In this document: positions 16,291 to 24,363 of the stretch, piece after piece
How positions within the stretch are numbered: the stretch's first letter is position 1
Layout: each line of letters opens with the position of its first letter
Origin: Flavobacteriales bacterium
Lineage (GTDB): Bacteria; Bacteroidota; Bacteroidia; Flavobacteriales; JASBRU01
Length of the DNA stretch: 64,000 nt
Assembly (NCBI GenBank): GCA_030149285.1
Contig: JASBRU010000005.1
Span: 226,357 to 290,356 of the forward strand
Direction of reading: 5' to 3'
The notes under the pieces: generated by a model
Told to the model about the DNA's origin: nothing
Databases searched by the model: none
What the model saw: only the letters and a program-made list of their open reading frames with translations
Position numbers and translations under genes: made by a program

Positions 16291-17808
16291 ATGAATAAGA
16301 AGGTAATTTTAATGATATTAGATGGATGGGGTATTGCCAAAAACCCGGAGGTTTCGGCAATAGACAAAGCTCATACCCCCTTCATGGATTCTGTATACAA
16401 AAAGTATCCTAACAATAAGCTACAAGCTTCCGGTAGAGATGTAGGTCTACCCGCCGGTCAAATGGGTAACTCAGAAGTGGGCCATATGAACTTAGGAGCC
16501 GGTAGAGTTGTATACCAAGATTTGGTAAAAATAAACTTAGCGGTTGAAGAAAATACTTTAGGCGAAAACCTGGAGTTGGTAAAAGCACTTGACTATGCAA
16601 AAGCCAACAATAAAAATGTACATTTTATAGGTCTTTTATCAGATGGTGGTGTACACTCGCACATCAATCACTTAAAGGGCTTAACCAATATAGCTGCAAA
16701 TAAAGGCTTAAATAATGTATTTATCCATGCTTTTACAGATGGTAGAGATACTGATCCTAAAGGAGGATTACACTATATCCAAGATTTAGAGCAACATTTA
16801 GCAAACACTACCGGAAAAATAGCCTCTATCACAGGGCGTTATTTTGCAATGGATAGAGATAAGCGTTGGGAACGTGTTAAACTAGCTTATGATGCTATGG
16901 TAAATGGTATAGGAACAGAGTTCAACTCTGCTACTGAAGCAATTAAAGCATCCTATAACGATGGCGTAACTGATGAGTTTATAAAGCCATCTATCATTAC
17001 CACTAATAATGAACCTGTTGCTACCATAAAAGAAGGCGATGTTGTACTGTGCTTCAACTTCCGTACCGATAGAGGCAGACAAATTACAGAGGCGCTTACA
17101 CAACAAGATTTTCATGAGCACAACATGCATAAGTTAGACTTGTACTATGTTACAATGACCAACTATGATGATACTTTTAAAGGAGTACATGTAATGTATG
17201 ATAAAGATAACCTTAAAAATACATTAGGAGAAGTATTAGAAAGAGCCGGAAAAAATCAAATACGAATTGCTGAGACAGAAAAGTACCCTCATGTAACTTT
17301 CTTTTTCTCAGGTGGTAGAGAGGACATTTTTAAAGGTGAAAAAAGAATATTATGCCCATCTCCAAAAGTGGCTACTTACGATTTACAACCTGAGATGAGC
17401 GCTTATGATATTAGAGACAAAATTATACCTGAACTAAAGAGCAAAGAGCCTGATTTTATTTGTCTTAACTTCGCCAACCCTGATATGGTTGGTCATACAG
17501 GTGTAATGGAAGCTGCAATTAAGGCTTGCGAAACGGTTGACAAATGTGCAAATGATGTTGTTAATTCAGCTTTAGAGAATGGTTATACTACCATTATTAT
17601 AGCAGACCACGGCAACTCTGATTGTATGATTAATGAAGACGGGACAGTAAATACAGCTCATACAACACAACCCGTACCTTTTGTTTTGGTTGATGAAAAT
17701 TATACTAAACCAATAAAAGAAGGTAAATTGGGCGACATTGCTCCTACAATATTAGAGTTAATGGGTATTGAGCAACCAAATGAAATGACAGGTAATACAC
17801 TTTTATAA
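16291..17808 (+). CDS. gpmI: 2,3-bisphosphoglycerate-independent phosphoglycerate mutase
   Basis: Interconverts 3- and 2-phosphoglycerate in glycolysis using two Mn ions and a phosphoserine intermediate. The metal-binding start is MILDGWGIAK (Asp11), the catalytic Ser61 lies in QMGNSEVGHMNLGAGR, and HAFTDGRDTDP, RYFAMDRDKRW, NFRTDRGRQ and the C-terminal IADHGNSD and NTAHTTQPVPF complete the alkaline-phosphatase-superfamily core. Length 505 is standard. The stop and the next start overlap by one base (TAATG). Confidence 0.98.
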   Translation: MNKKVILMILDGWGIAKNPEVSAIDKAHTPFMDSVYKKYPNNKLQASGRDVGLPAGQMGNSEVGHMNLGAGRVVYQDLVKINLAVEENTLGENLELVKALDYAKANNKNVHFIGLLSDGGVHSHINHLKGLTNIAANKGLNNVFIHAFTDGRDTDPKGGLHYIQDLEQHLANTTGKIASITGRYFAMDRDKRWERVKLAYDAMVNGIGTEFNSATEAIKASYNDGVTDEFIKPSIITTNNEPVATIKEGDVVLCFNFRTDRGRQITEALTQQDFHEHNMHKLDLYYVTMTNYDDTFKGVHVMYDKDNLKNTLGEVLERAGKNQIRIAETEKYPHVTFFFSGGREDIFKGEKRILCPSPKVATYDLQPEMSAYDIRDKIIPELKSKEPDFICLNFANPDMVGHTGVMEAAIKACETVDKCANDVVNSALENGYTTIIIADHGNSDCMINEDGTVNTAHTTQPVPFVLVDENYTKPIKEGKLGDIAPTILELMGIEQPNEMTGNTLL

Positions 17809-18233
17809 TGTTTGAAGAGTCTAAAATTATAGCAGTAGATTTTGATGGCACAATCGTAGAAGATGCGTATCCGAAAATTGGGAAACCAATGATTTTTGCA
17901 TTTGAAACGTTGAAGCAAATGCAAAATGCAGGTCATCGGCTTATATTATGGACCTATCGCTCCGGTAAACGATTAGATGAAGCAGTAGCTTTTTGTAAAG
18001 AACATGGCATAGAGTTTTATGCAGTAAACAAAAGCTTTCCCGAAGAGCCGGATGAGTTAGATAATAAAGTGAGCAGAAAAATACATGCCGATTTATTTAT
18101 TGATGATAGAAATGTTGGTGGCTTTCCCGGTTGGGGCGAAATATGGCAAATGCTTAATGGTAACAACAGAGCAAATGCCGAAATGGAAAGCAAGTTGAAA
18201 AAGAAGAAAAAAGGTCTTTTTGGTAGAAGATAA
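17808..18233 (+). CDS. Small HAD-like phosphatase
   Basis: A 141-residue minimal HAD protein: motif I is VDFDGTIVED (Asp11, Asp13), motif II is around ILWTYRSGK, and motif IV is LFIDDRNVGG. There is no visible cap domain, and the protein resembles the compact Bacteroides HAD proteins with a 5'-nucleotidase/NLI-like core. The C-terminus is very basic (ESKLKKKKKGLFGRR), which could bind nucleic acid or ribosomes, but this is speculation. It is translationally coupled to gpmI and lies 7 bp before map. Substrate unknown. Confidence 0.85.
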   Translation: MFEESKIIAVDFDGTIVEDAYPKIGKPMIFAFETLKQMQNAGHRLILWTYRSGKRLDEAVAFCKEHGIEFYAVNKSFPEEPDELDNKVSRKIHADLFIDDRNVGGFPGWGEIWQMLNGNNRANAEMESKLKKKKKGLFGRR

Positions 18234-18240
18234 ACTATAG

Positions 18241-19032
18241 ATGGCAATTATATTAAAAACAAGAGAAGAGATTGAATTGATGCGCGAAAGCGCTCAAATT
18301 GTATCTAAAACATTAGGTATGTTAGCTCCATTGGTAAAACCCGGAGTTACAACCTTAGAGCTAGATAAACTAGCAGAAGAATTTATTAGAGACCATGGTG
18401 CAGTACCCGGTTTTTTAGGTCTTTATGATTTCCCTAATACCCTGTGCATGTCCCCTAATGACCAAGTAGTACATGGCTTTCCGAATAAAACCCCTTTAAA
18501 AGAAGGAGACATTATTTCTATAGATTGTGGTGCTATTAAAAATGGTTACTATGGCGATCATGCTTATACTTTTCCTGTTGGCGAAGTGAGTGATGATATA
18601 AAGCAATTACTTAAAGTAACTAAAGAGTGCTTATACATAGGTATAGAAAAAATGACTACTGGTAATCGCATGGGCGATATGGGAGCAGCAATACAAGAAC
18701 ATGCAGAGAAACATGGTTATGGTGTTGTAAGAGAGTTGGTAGGTCATGGTTTAGGCAGAAAAATGCACGAAGACCCGCAAGTACCAAACTATGGTAAAAA
18801 AGGGAGAGGTAAAAAATTCCAAGAAGGACTAGTATTGGCAGTTGAGCCAATGATAAATATGGGAACACACCGCGTAAAACATCTAAGCGATGGTTGGTCT
18901 ATTGTTACGGTTGATGGAAAGCCATCTGCACACTTTGAACATGATGTAGCTATAGTTGATGGTAAACCGGATATACTTTCTACATTTGATTATATTTATG
19001 AAGCTTTAGGCATTGATGAAAAGGATATATAG
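18241..19032 (+). CDS. map: Methionine aminopeptidase, type I
   Basis: Removes initiator methionine from nascent proteins in the cytoplasm. Metal ligands are Asp95 (DCGA), Asp106 (YGDHAYTF), His169 (VGHGLG), Glu202 (VEPM) and Glu233 (FEHDVAI), with catalytic His79 in VVHGF. Length 263 is normal for type Ia without N-terminal extension. It is unusual only in place: in many bacteria map lies between secY and infA, where here nothing intervenes. The methyltransferase start lies inside its 3' end. Confidence 0.97.
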   Translation: MAIILKTREEIELMRESAQIVSKTLGMLAPLVKPGVTTLELDKLAEEFIRDHGAVPGFLGLYDFPNTLCMSPNDQVVHGFPNKTPLKEGDIISIDCGAIKNGYYGDHAYTFPVGEVSDDIKQLLKVTKECLYIGIEKMTTGNRMGDMGAAIQEHAEKHGYGVVRELVGHGLGRKMHEDPQVPNYGKKGRGKKFQEGLVLAVEPMINMGTHRVKHLSDGWSIVTVDGKPSAHFEHDVAIVDGKPDILSTFDYIYEALGIDEKDI

Positions 19033-19783
19033 ATTTTTACTTAATAATGTTCCGCGTCCCATACTTATTCGTTTAAGTTATGTGTTTCGCTTAATTGCAC
19101 CAATTGTATTAAGAGGTAACAACGTTACTGACCCTATTGATGGTAAAAGCTTTAAAACCTTTTTGCCTTATGGTTATGGTGATACACAAAGACCAAATGC
19201 CCTATCTCCTAGTACAAACTCACTAGAAAGACATCGTTTACTTTGGTTGTACTTAAAAAATGATACTGATTTCTTTACATCTCCAAAAAAGATGTTGCAC
19301 GTTGCGCCTGAGCAGTGTTTTTACAAGCGATTTAGAAAACAAAAGAACTTAGATTACACCACTGCTGACATTGAGTCTCCATTAGCTGACATTAAAATGG
19401 ATATCCACGATATTCCTTTTGATGATGATACATTTGATGTAATCTTTTGCAACCATGTATTAGAACATGTAGATGACGATGCACAATGTATGCGCGAGTT
19501 GCAAAGAGTGCTAAAACCAAATGGACTTGCCATTATGCAAGTACCGCAGGATAGAAATAGAGAAGTAACCTACGAAGACCCTACAATTACAGATCCTAAA
19601 GAAAGAGCCATACATTTTGGACAATACGATCATGTACGCTGGTTTGGATTGGACTATCCTAAAAAATTAGAAGCTGCCGGTTTTAAAGTAACAGAAGTAG
19701 ACTACAGCAAAAAAATTGGTAGAGAAGAAGCGGAAAGGTATCGTTTACCTAAAAACGAAACATTATACGTTTGTACTAAATAA
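19016..19783 (+). CDS. SAM-dependent methyltransferase (class I, type 11-like)
   Basis: Start at ATG 19016 gives 255 residues and a 17-bp overlap with map in another frame. A basic helical N-terminus (RIYRFLLNNVPRPILIRLSYVF) precedes the Rossmann domain. Motifs seen are LHVAPEQCF (SAM site, atypical glycine-poor motif I), YTTADIESPLADIKMDIHDIP for the acidic loop, and FDVIFCNHVLEHVDDD for motif IV. The opening LPYGYGDTQRPNALSPSTNSLERHR is shared with a group of Bacteroidota methyltransferases. Substrate unknown; the amphipathic N-terminus suggests membrane proximity. Confidence 0.85.
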   Translation: MKRIYRFLLNNVPRPILIRLSYVFRLIAPIVLRGNNVTDPIDGKSFKTFLPYGYGDTQRPNALSPSTNSLERHRLLWLYLKNDTDFFTSPKKMLHVAPEQCFYKRFRKQKNLDYTTADIESPLADIKMDIHDIPFDDDTFDVIFCNHVLEHVDDDAQCMRELQRVLKPNGLAIMQVPQDRNREVTYEDPTITDPKERAIHFGQYDHVRWFGLDYPKKLEAAGFKVTEVDYSKKIGREEAERYRLPKNETLYVCTK

Positions 19784-19789
19784 CTGTAC

Positions 19790-21250
19790 TTATTTAACTC
19801 TGCTTAACCCTGCTTTTGCTTTCTGATTAATTCCATCGTAATACGGATAATCATAGTACTCTAAACAAGTTTTATAATACTTCTTAGCATCGGAAACAGA
19901 ACCTGACTCTTCGTATATAACAGCTATATTTAATGCTGCATTTGCAGCCATATACGAGCTCTTGTTTGTATTAGTATTGATAGCCAAACTATAGTAATCT
20001 ATCGCCTTTTTAAGCTCATTCGTACGATGGTATATTCTAGCTAAACGATAGTTATACTCTACTTTATCATACTCAGTAGCGCAGCAGTTCTTTAGCTCAT
20101 TTATTTTAACCAATGCCTTGTCATAATAAGCACCGTCAAACAATAATCTAGCTTCTAACAACACCTTATTTGTAGGTTGATCAAATATATGTTGTGCCTC
20201 AATATCTGCACCAGAATTTATGGCTCCTTTCGTTTTAGAGTAGTTCTTGTAAGTATCAAACTTCTCGCTATCTCCATTCAATAAATAATGCCACGCTAAA
20301 TATCTGTAGGCCGATTTAACATAGTTCTTCCCTTTAAAATTATTTAAGAAACGAAGAAAATACACATCAGCATCCTTATCAAAACGATTAAGCTTTGCCT
20401 TACCTAACAGATAATCCATGTAAAAAAACTCTTGGTACTTAGTACCTGTAGGTCTGTTTTTTAAAACAGCTATTGCTTCATCGTTTCTGCCATTATGCAT
20501 TAAAATACGGGCCTGTAAAAAGCTTAATAAAATATTGTTCTGGTAATCTAAGTCTAGCCTTGTTAAATCAAACTCTTCGTCATTTTCTAGCTGTTGTTTG
20601 GTAAATGCCAGCACAAAGCCTGCTTTTGTATTTAAGTAGGCATAGCGGCCGGTTTTAGTACGCTCATAGGCATTCTCCAAGTATTGCACTCCTTTAGGTA
20701 TACTGCCTTCAAAGCCAGCTATATTTGCATAAAACTGGTATTTATCGGGTATACTACCTACTGCTGCATGTAAAAACCCCATACCTATCCTGTTAGGTGT
20801 AAATGTGGGAAACTCTTTTACATTATCCTCTAATTTATGATACGCTTTATAAGTATCATATGCAGCACTTACCTCATGCCCATATTTAATTTTAAATGCC
20901 GAACGCAACAAGTACATCTCAGAAAGGCATAGCTTGTAATAGGGTGATTCATCCGCATCATCGTCATCTACTCTATCTAATAAACTATCAAAGTAGTCTT
21001 TACGCTCTTCATACAATACATCTTCTTCTTTGATAAAAAAGTCAAAAAACTCTACATATGCCTCAACATAATATGGGATTGCATTATCGGGGTTTTGTTT
21101 TTTCTCAAGCTCTAACAAACTACGTGCTTCAGACAAACGTAGTTCCATCATTAGTGTATGGGCTTGCTGGCATCTATCATTAAAATCAAAAGATGCATAA
21201 CAGCCTATACTGGCTAAAAAAGCGAATATGGATAGAATACTTTTTTTCAT
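19790..21250 (-). CDS. Secreted TPR protein of unknown function
   Basis: A signal peptide (MKKSILSIFAFLASIGCYASF) is followed by 465 residues of helical repeats: AHTLMMELRLSEARSLLE at the N-terminus, a middle block with HNGRNDEAIAVLKNR, and C-terminal TPRs such as YRLARIYHRTNELKKAIDYY and NIAVIYEESGSVSDAKKYY. Probably periplasmic and a protein-binding scaffold. There is a terminator-like hairpin ending directly before its start codon, so expression may depend on read-through from the upstream coiled-coil gene. The family occurs in Bacteroidota without known role. Confidence 0.85.
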   Translation of the reverse strand: MKKSILSIFAFLASIGCYASFDFNDRCQQAHTLMMELRLSEARSLLELEKKQNPDNAIPYYVEAYVEFFDFFIKEEDVLYEERKDYFDSLLDRVDDDDADESPYYKLCLSEMYLLRSAFKIKYGHEVSAAYDTYKAYHKLEDNVKEFPTFTPNRIGMGFLHAAVGSIPDKYQFYANIAGFEGSIPKGVQYLENAYERTKTGRYAYLNTKAGFVLAFTKQQLENDEEFDLTRLDLDYQNNILLSFLQARILMHNGRNDEAIAVLKNRPTGTKYQEFFYMDYLLGKAKLNRFDKDADVYFLRFLNNFKGKNYVKSAYRYLAWHYLLNGDSEKFDTYKNYSKTKGAINSGADIEAQHIFDQPTNKVLLEARLLFDGAYYDKALVKINELKNCCATEYDKVEYNYRLARIYHRTNELKKAIDYYSLAINTNTNKSSYMAANAALNIAVIYEESGSVSDAKKYYKTCLEYYDYPYYDGINQKAKAGLSRVK

Positions 21251-21279
21251 AAAAAAGGGGATTCCTTAACGAAATCCCC
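21251..21279 (-). terminator. Intrinsic terminator or attenuator abutting the TPR gene start codon
   Basis: On the minus strand the RNA forms GGGGATTTC, loop GTTAA, GGAATCCCC (nine pairs, one wobble) followed directly by six T and then the ATG at 21250. It is placed to end the coiled-coil gene transcript but also sits on the initiation region of the next gene. Confidence 0.8.
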
Positions 21280-21310
21280 AGTCAATAAATTGTGTAATCA
21301 ATTGTTCATA

Positions 21311-22093
21311 TTAGTTAAAGCTAGAGAAATGCTTAGAAAGCTTTTCTTCCTCTTCTCTTGCTAATTCTGGATCAACTAAAATACGTCCGCTATGCTCATC
21401 CGTAATTATTTTTTTACGAGCAGCAATTTCTAACTGACGTTGTGGAGGAATAGTAAAGAATGAACCACCAGAAGCACCTCTTTCAATTGGCACTACTGCT
21501 AATCCGTTTTTAGCATTCTCTCTAATGCGTTTGTAAGCAGATAATAAACGTTCTTCGATACTCTTTTCAAATTCCTTTGATTTTTTCATCAAAGTATCTT
21601 CTTCTTTTTGAGTTTCTGCAATAATATTATCTAACTCATCTTTTTTGAATTGTAAGTGAGATTTACGTTCAGCTAATTTTTCATCAGAAGCAGCTATTAC
21701 TTCTTTTTTAGCATCAATCTTCGCTTTAAATTCTTTGATGTGTTTTTCAGAAAGCTCTATTTCTAACGTCTGAAATTCAATTTCTTTAGTTAGTGCATCA
21801 AACTCACGGTTGTTACGTACATTTTTTTGCTGAGCTTCATACTTCTTAATAAGCTCTTGAGCTTCCTTAATTGTATTCTTCTTATTCTTGATTTCCGCAT
21901 CCATATCAGAAATCTCATCGTTTAATTTACCTAAACGGGTTTCTAAACCGGCAATCTCATCTTCTAAGTCTTCTATTTCTAAAGGTAATTCACCGCGGAT
22001 GTTTCTAATTTTATCAATACGAGAATCGATAAGCTGTAAGTCATACAATGCTCTCAACTTCTCTTCTACGGTTACTTCTTTTGCTTTTGCCAT
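21311..22093 (-). CDS. Coiled-coil protein of the C4 zinc-ribbon family, with zinc cysteines lost
   Basis: Residues about 10-190 form a long coiled coil (LEDEIAGLETRLGKLNDEI and similar heptads). The C-terminal module, residues 200-245, has the layout of the DUF164/C4-type zinc-ribbon family, including FTIPPQRQLEI and GRILVDPE, but the two CxxC knuckles are replaced: Ser208/Ser211 (GASGGSF) and Asp232/Ser235 (TDEHSGR). The spacing is fully kept, so the fold probably survives without zinc. Family members have been implicated in nucleic-acid-related roles, but no function is firm. The gene lies 6 bp after the Nif3-like gene, a common pairing in Bacteroidota. Confidence 0.88.
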   Translation of the reverse strand: MAKAKEVTVEEKLRALYDLQLIDSRIDKIRNIRGELPLEIEDLEDEIAGLETRLGKLNDEISDMDAEIKNKKNTIKEAQELIKKYEAQQKNVRNNREFDALTKEIEFQTLEIELSEKHIKEFKAKIDAKKEVIAASDEKLAERKSHLQFKKDELDNIIAETQKEEDTLMKKSKEFEKSIEERLLSAYKRIRENAKNGLAVVPIERGASGGSFFTIPPQRQLEIAARKKIITDEHSGRILVDPELAREEEEKLSKHFSSFN

Positions 22094-22099
22094 CTTTCG

Positions 22100-23194
22100 C
22101 TATAGATAATTAATAGGGTTCGTATTTATTTCTGATAAAGAGAGTGCAAAATTAGCAAATTTTTTGCTAAGTATATCATATAAAAGCTGTTTCGTAAACT
22201 GCTCGCTTTCATAATGCCCAATATCAGCAATTACTATCTTGTTTTCAGCATCAAAAAACTGATGGTATTTATAGTCTGCTGTTACAAAAACGTCTGCATT
22301 TGCAGCAATAGCATTAGGTAGCAAAAAACTACCCGAGCCGCCACAAATAGCTACCCTCTTTACTTTTTTATTTAAAAGGTTGGTATAACGCACTACACCT
22401 GCACCCATTTTTTCTTTTACTAACTTTAAAAAATCTAGCTCGTTCACCTCTTCTGTAAGCTCTGCTATCATACCACTGCCCACATTACTGTTGCTATTAT
22501 CTAAGCTATATATGTCATATGCTACTTCTTCATAAGGATGTGCTTTAAGTAATGCTTTTACAACCTTACCCTGTAGATGAGCAGAGAAAATAGTTTCTAT
22601 TTTGGTTTCATTTTCATGATGTCGCTCTCCAATTTCACCAACATGTGGGTTAGTACCCTCGTTAGCTCTAAAAGAGCCTACTCCTTGCATAGAGAAACTA
22701 CATTCATCATAGGCCCCTATATTTCCTGCTCCTACCTCAAACAAAGCAGTTTTTACCTGTTCAGCATTTTGATGGGGTACATAAGTAACCAGTTTTTTAA
22801 GTAAGCCAACTTTGGGCGATAGAATACGGGTATTTTGTAAACCCAATCGTTCACAAATCATTTGATTTACACCATTATGCACATTATCTAAATTGGTATG
22901 AATAGCATATATGGCCACATTATTTTTAATGGCTTTAATTACTGTACGTTCTACATAGTTTTTACCATTTAGCTTTTTAAGCCCTGAAAAAACTATTGGA
23001 TGATGTGCAATAATAAGCTCACATCCTTTACTTACAGCCTCCTCTACTACATCTTCTGTAACATCTAATGAAATTAAGACATGGGAAACCTCAGCACTGG
23101 GTTCACCAACTATTAATCCTGAATTATCATAAGACTCTTGATAAGAAAGCGGAGCGATTTGCTCTAAGTAAGAAGTAATGTCTGCTATTTTCAT
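22100..23194 (-). CDS. Nif3-like dinuclear metal-centre protein (GTP cyclohydrolase I type 2 homologue)
   Basis: A 364-residue NIF3/YbgI family protein with the central PII-like insertion typical of the longer bacterial forms. Metal-site motifs are IIAHHPIVFSG (His pair), IYAIHTNLDN and, at the C-terminus, ADIGHYESEQF. The family forms toroidal hexamers with two metal ions per subunit; a physiological role is not established. It is often paired with the C4 zinc-ribbon coiled-coil protein, as here. Confidence 0.93.
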   Translation of the reverse strand: MKIADITSYLEQIAPLSYQESYDNSGLIVGEPSAEVSHVLISLDVTEDVVEEAVSKGCELIIAHHPIVFSGLKKLNGKNYVERTVIKAIKNNVAIYAIHTNLDNVHNGVNQMICERLGLQNTRILSPKVGLLKKLVTYVPHQNAEQVKTALFEVGAGNIGAYDECSFSMQGVGSFRANEGTNPHVGEIGERHHENETKIETIFSAHLQGKVVKALLKAHPYEEVAYDIYSLDNSNSNVGSGMIAELTEEVNELDFLKLVKEKMGAGVVRYTNLLNKKVKRVAICGGSGSFLLPNAIAANADVFVTADYKYHQFFDAENKIVIADIGHYESEQFTKQLLYDILSKKFANFALSLSEINTNPINYL

Positions 23195-23251
23195 GAGTTC
23201 AATATTACTAAATTTATAAGTTCTACGTTAGCTTTTTGTAGTTTAGCTGCC

Positions 23252-24295
23252 ATGAAAATATTGAGATTTTTACTTTTTCCCCTTTCTATTATTTACGGAA
23301 TCATATTATGGCTCCGTAATAAATTATTCGATTGGGGGATTTTTAAATCTCAAAAATATATAACACCTATTATTGCTATTGGTAACCTAAGCACAGGAGG
23401 CACTGGTAAAACCCCGCATACAGAATACTTAATTCATCTATTTAAGGAGCACTATAAAATGGCTGTATTAAGCAGAGGGTATGGCAGAAACACAAGCGGG
23501 TATTTAAAAGCAAATAACAATCATACTGCGAGTGATATAGGCGATGAACCCAAACAATATTTTGACAAATTTGACAACATAACCGTTGCTGTAAGCGAAA
23601 AACGAGTTATTGGTATTGAAGAGTTATTAAAAACTAATAAACCCGACCTAATTCTTTTAGATGATGCTTATCAACACAGGTGGGTTAAAGCCGATTTTAC
23701 TATTTTACTTACAGATTATAACAAGCCTTTTTATAACGACTGGCTTTTACCAACAGGCAACCTTAGAGAAGGTAAGTTGGGCAAAAAAAGGGCTAACTGC
23801 ATAATTGTTACCAAATGCCCTACTAACTTATCCGAAGCGGATAAAAACAGTATTATTAAAAAAATAAAGCCTACTGCTGAGCAAGAAGCATTTTTTACTT
23901 GCTTTACTTATGGTAGTGCAAAGGCAGTTTTTAATAGCAATGAACTACCTATCACTAGCCTTAAAAACACAACAGCATTAGTTGTAACAGGTATTGCGTC
24001 TCCTGCTCCATTGTATAAGCACCTAGAAAGTATAGGTGTAAAAGTTGAGAAACTAAAATTTGCCGACCATCACTCATTTAGCAATAATGATATTCAATCT
24101 ATCCTTGAGAAGTATAAAAACATCCCTTCAAAGAAAAAAATAATACTTACCACAGAAAAGGACGCAACCAGATTGAAAGGTTTCGCATCTTCTATAGAAG
24201 ATGTTGCTATATACTACATCCCTATTGAAGTGGAGTTTTTATTTAACGATGAAAATAATTTCAACGCTTTATTGAAAAACTTCGTTAGTACTTAA
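23252..24295 (+). CDS. lpxK: Tetraacyldisaccharide 4'-kinase
   Basis: Phosphorylates the 4' position of the lipid A disaccharide precursor at the inner membrane, the sixth Raetz-pathway step. A hydrophobic N-terminal helix (FLLFPLSIIYGIILW) anchors the 347-residue protein. The P-loop STGGTGKT is at 47-54 after IAIGN, and DLILLDDAYQHR is the expected DDxxQHR-type motif. Family length is 310-350. Other lpx genes are absent nearby, which is usual for Bacteroidota. It is divergent from the Nif3-like gene. Confidence 0.96.
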   Translation: MKILRFLLFPLSIIYGIILWLRNKLFDWGIFKSQKYITPIIAIGNLSTGGTGKTPHTEYLIHLFKEHYKMAVLSRGYGRNTSGYLKANNNHTASDIGDEPKQYFDKFDNITVAVSEKRVIGIEELLKTNKPDLILLDDAYQHRWVKADFTILLTDYNKPFYNDWLLPTGNLREGKLGKKRANCIIVTKCPTNLSEADKNSIIKKIKPTAEQEAFFTCFTYGSAKAVFNSNELPITSLKNTTALVVTGIASPAPLYKHLESIGVKVEKLKFADHHSFSNNDIQSILEKYKNIPSKKKIILTTEKDATRLKGFASSIEDVAIYYIPIEVEFLFNDENNFNALLKNFVST

Positions 24296-24323
24296 AAAAG
24301 GCTTAATAATTAATTCCTTTTTA
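24294..24323 (+). terminator. Weak terminator after lpxK
   Basis: Arms AAAAAGG and CCTTTTT surround an AT-rich inner stem TTAAT/ATTAA. The hairpin overlaps the lpxK stop. Low GC content makes it a weak call. Confidence 0.4.
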
Positions 24324-24328
24324 TTTAC

Positions 24329-24336
24329 TAAATTTG
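24329..24336 (+). promoter_or_regulatory. Putative promoter of the tandem T9SS cargo genes
   Basis: TAAATTTG matches TAnnTTTG and lies 28 bp before the ATG at 24364, after the weak lpxK terminator. Confidence 0.45.
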
Positions 24337-24363
24337 GATTGCTATAAAATTAAAAATTTTGCT

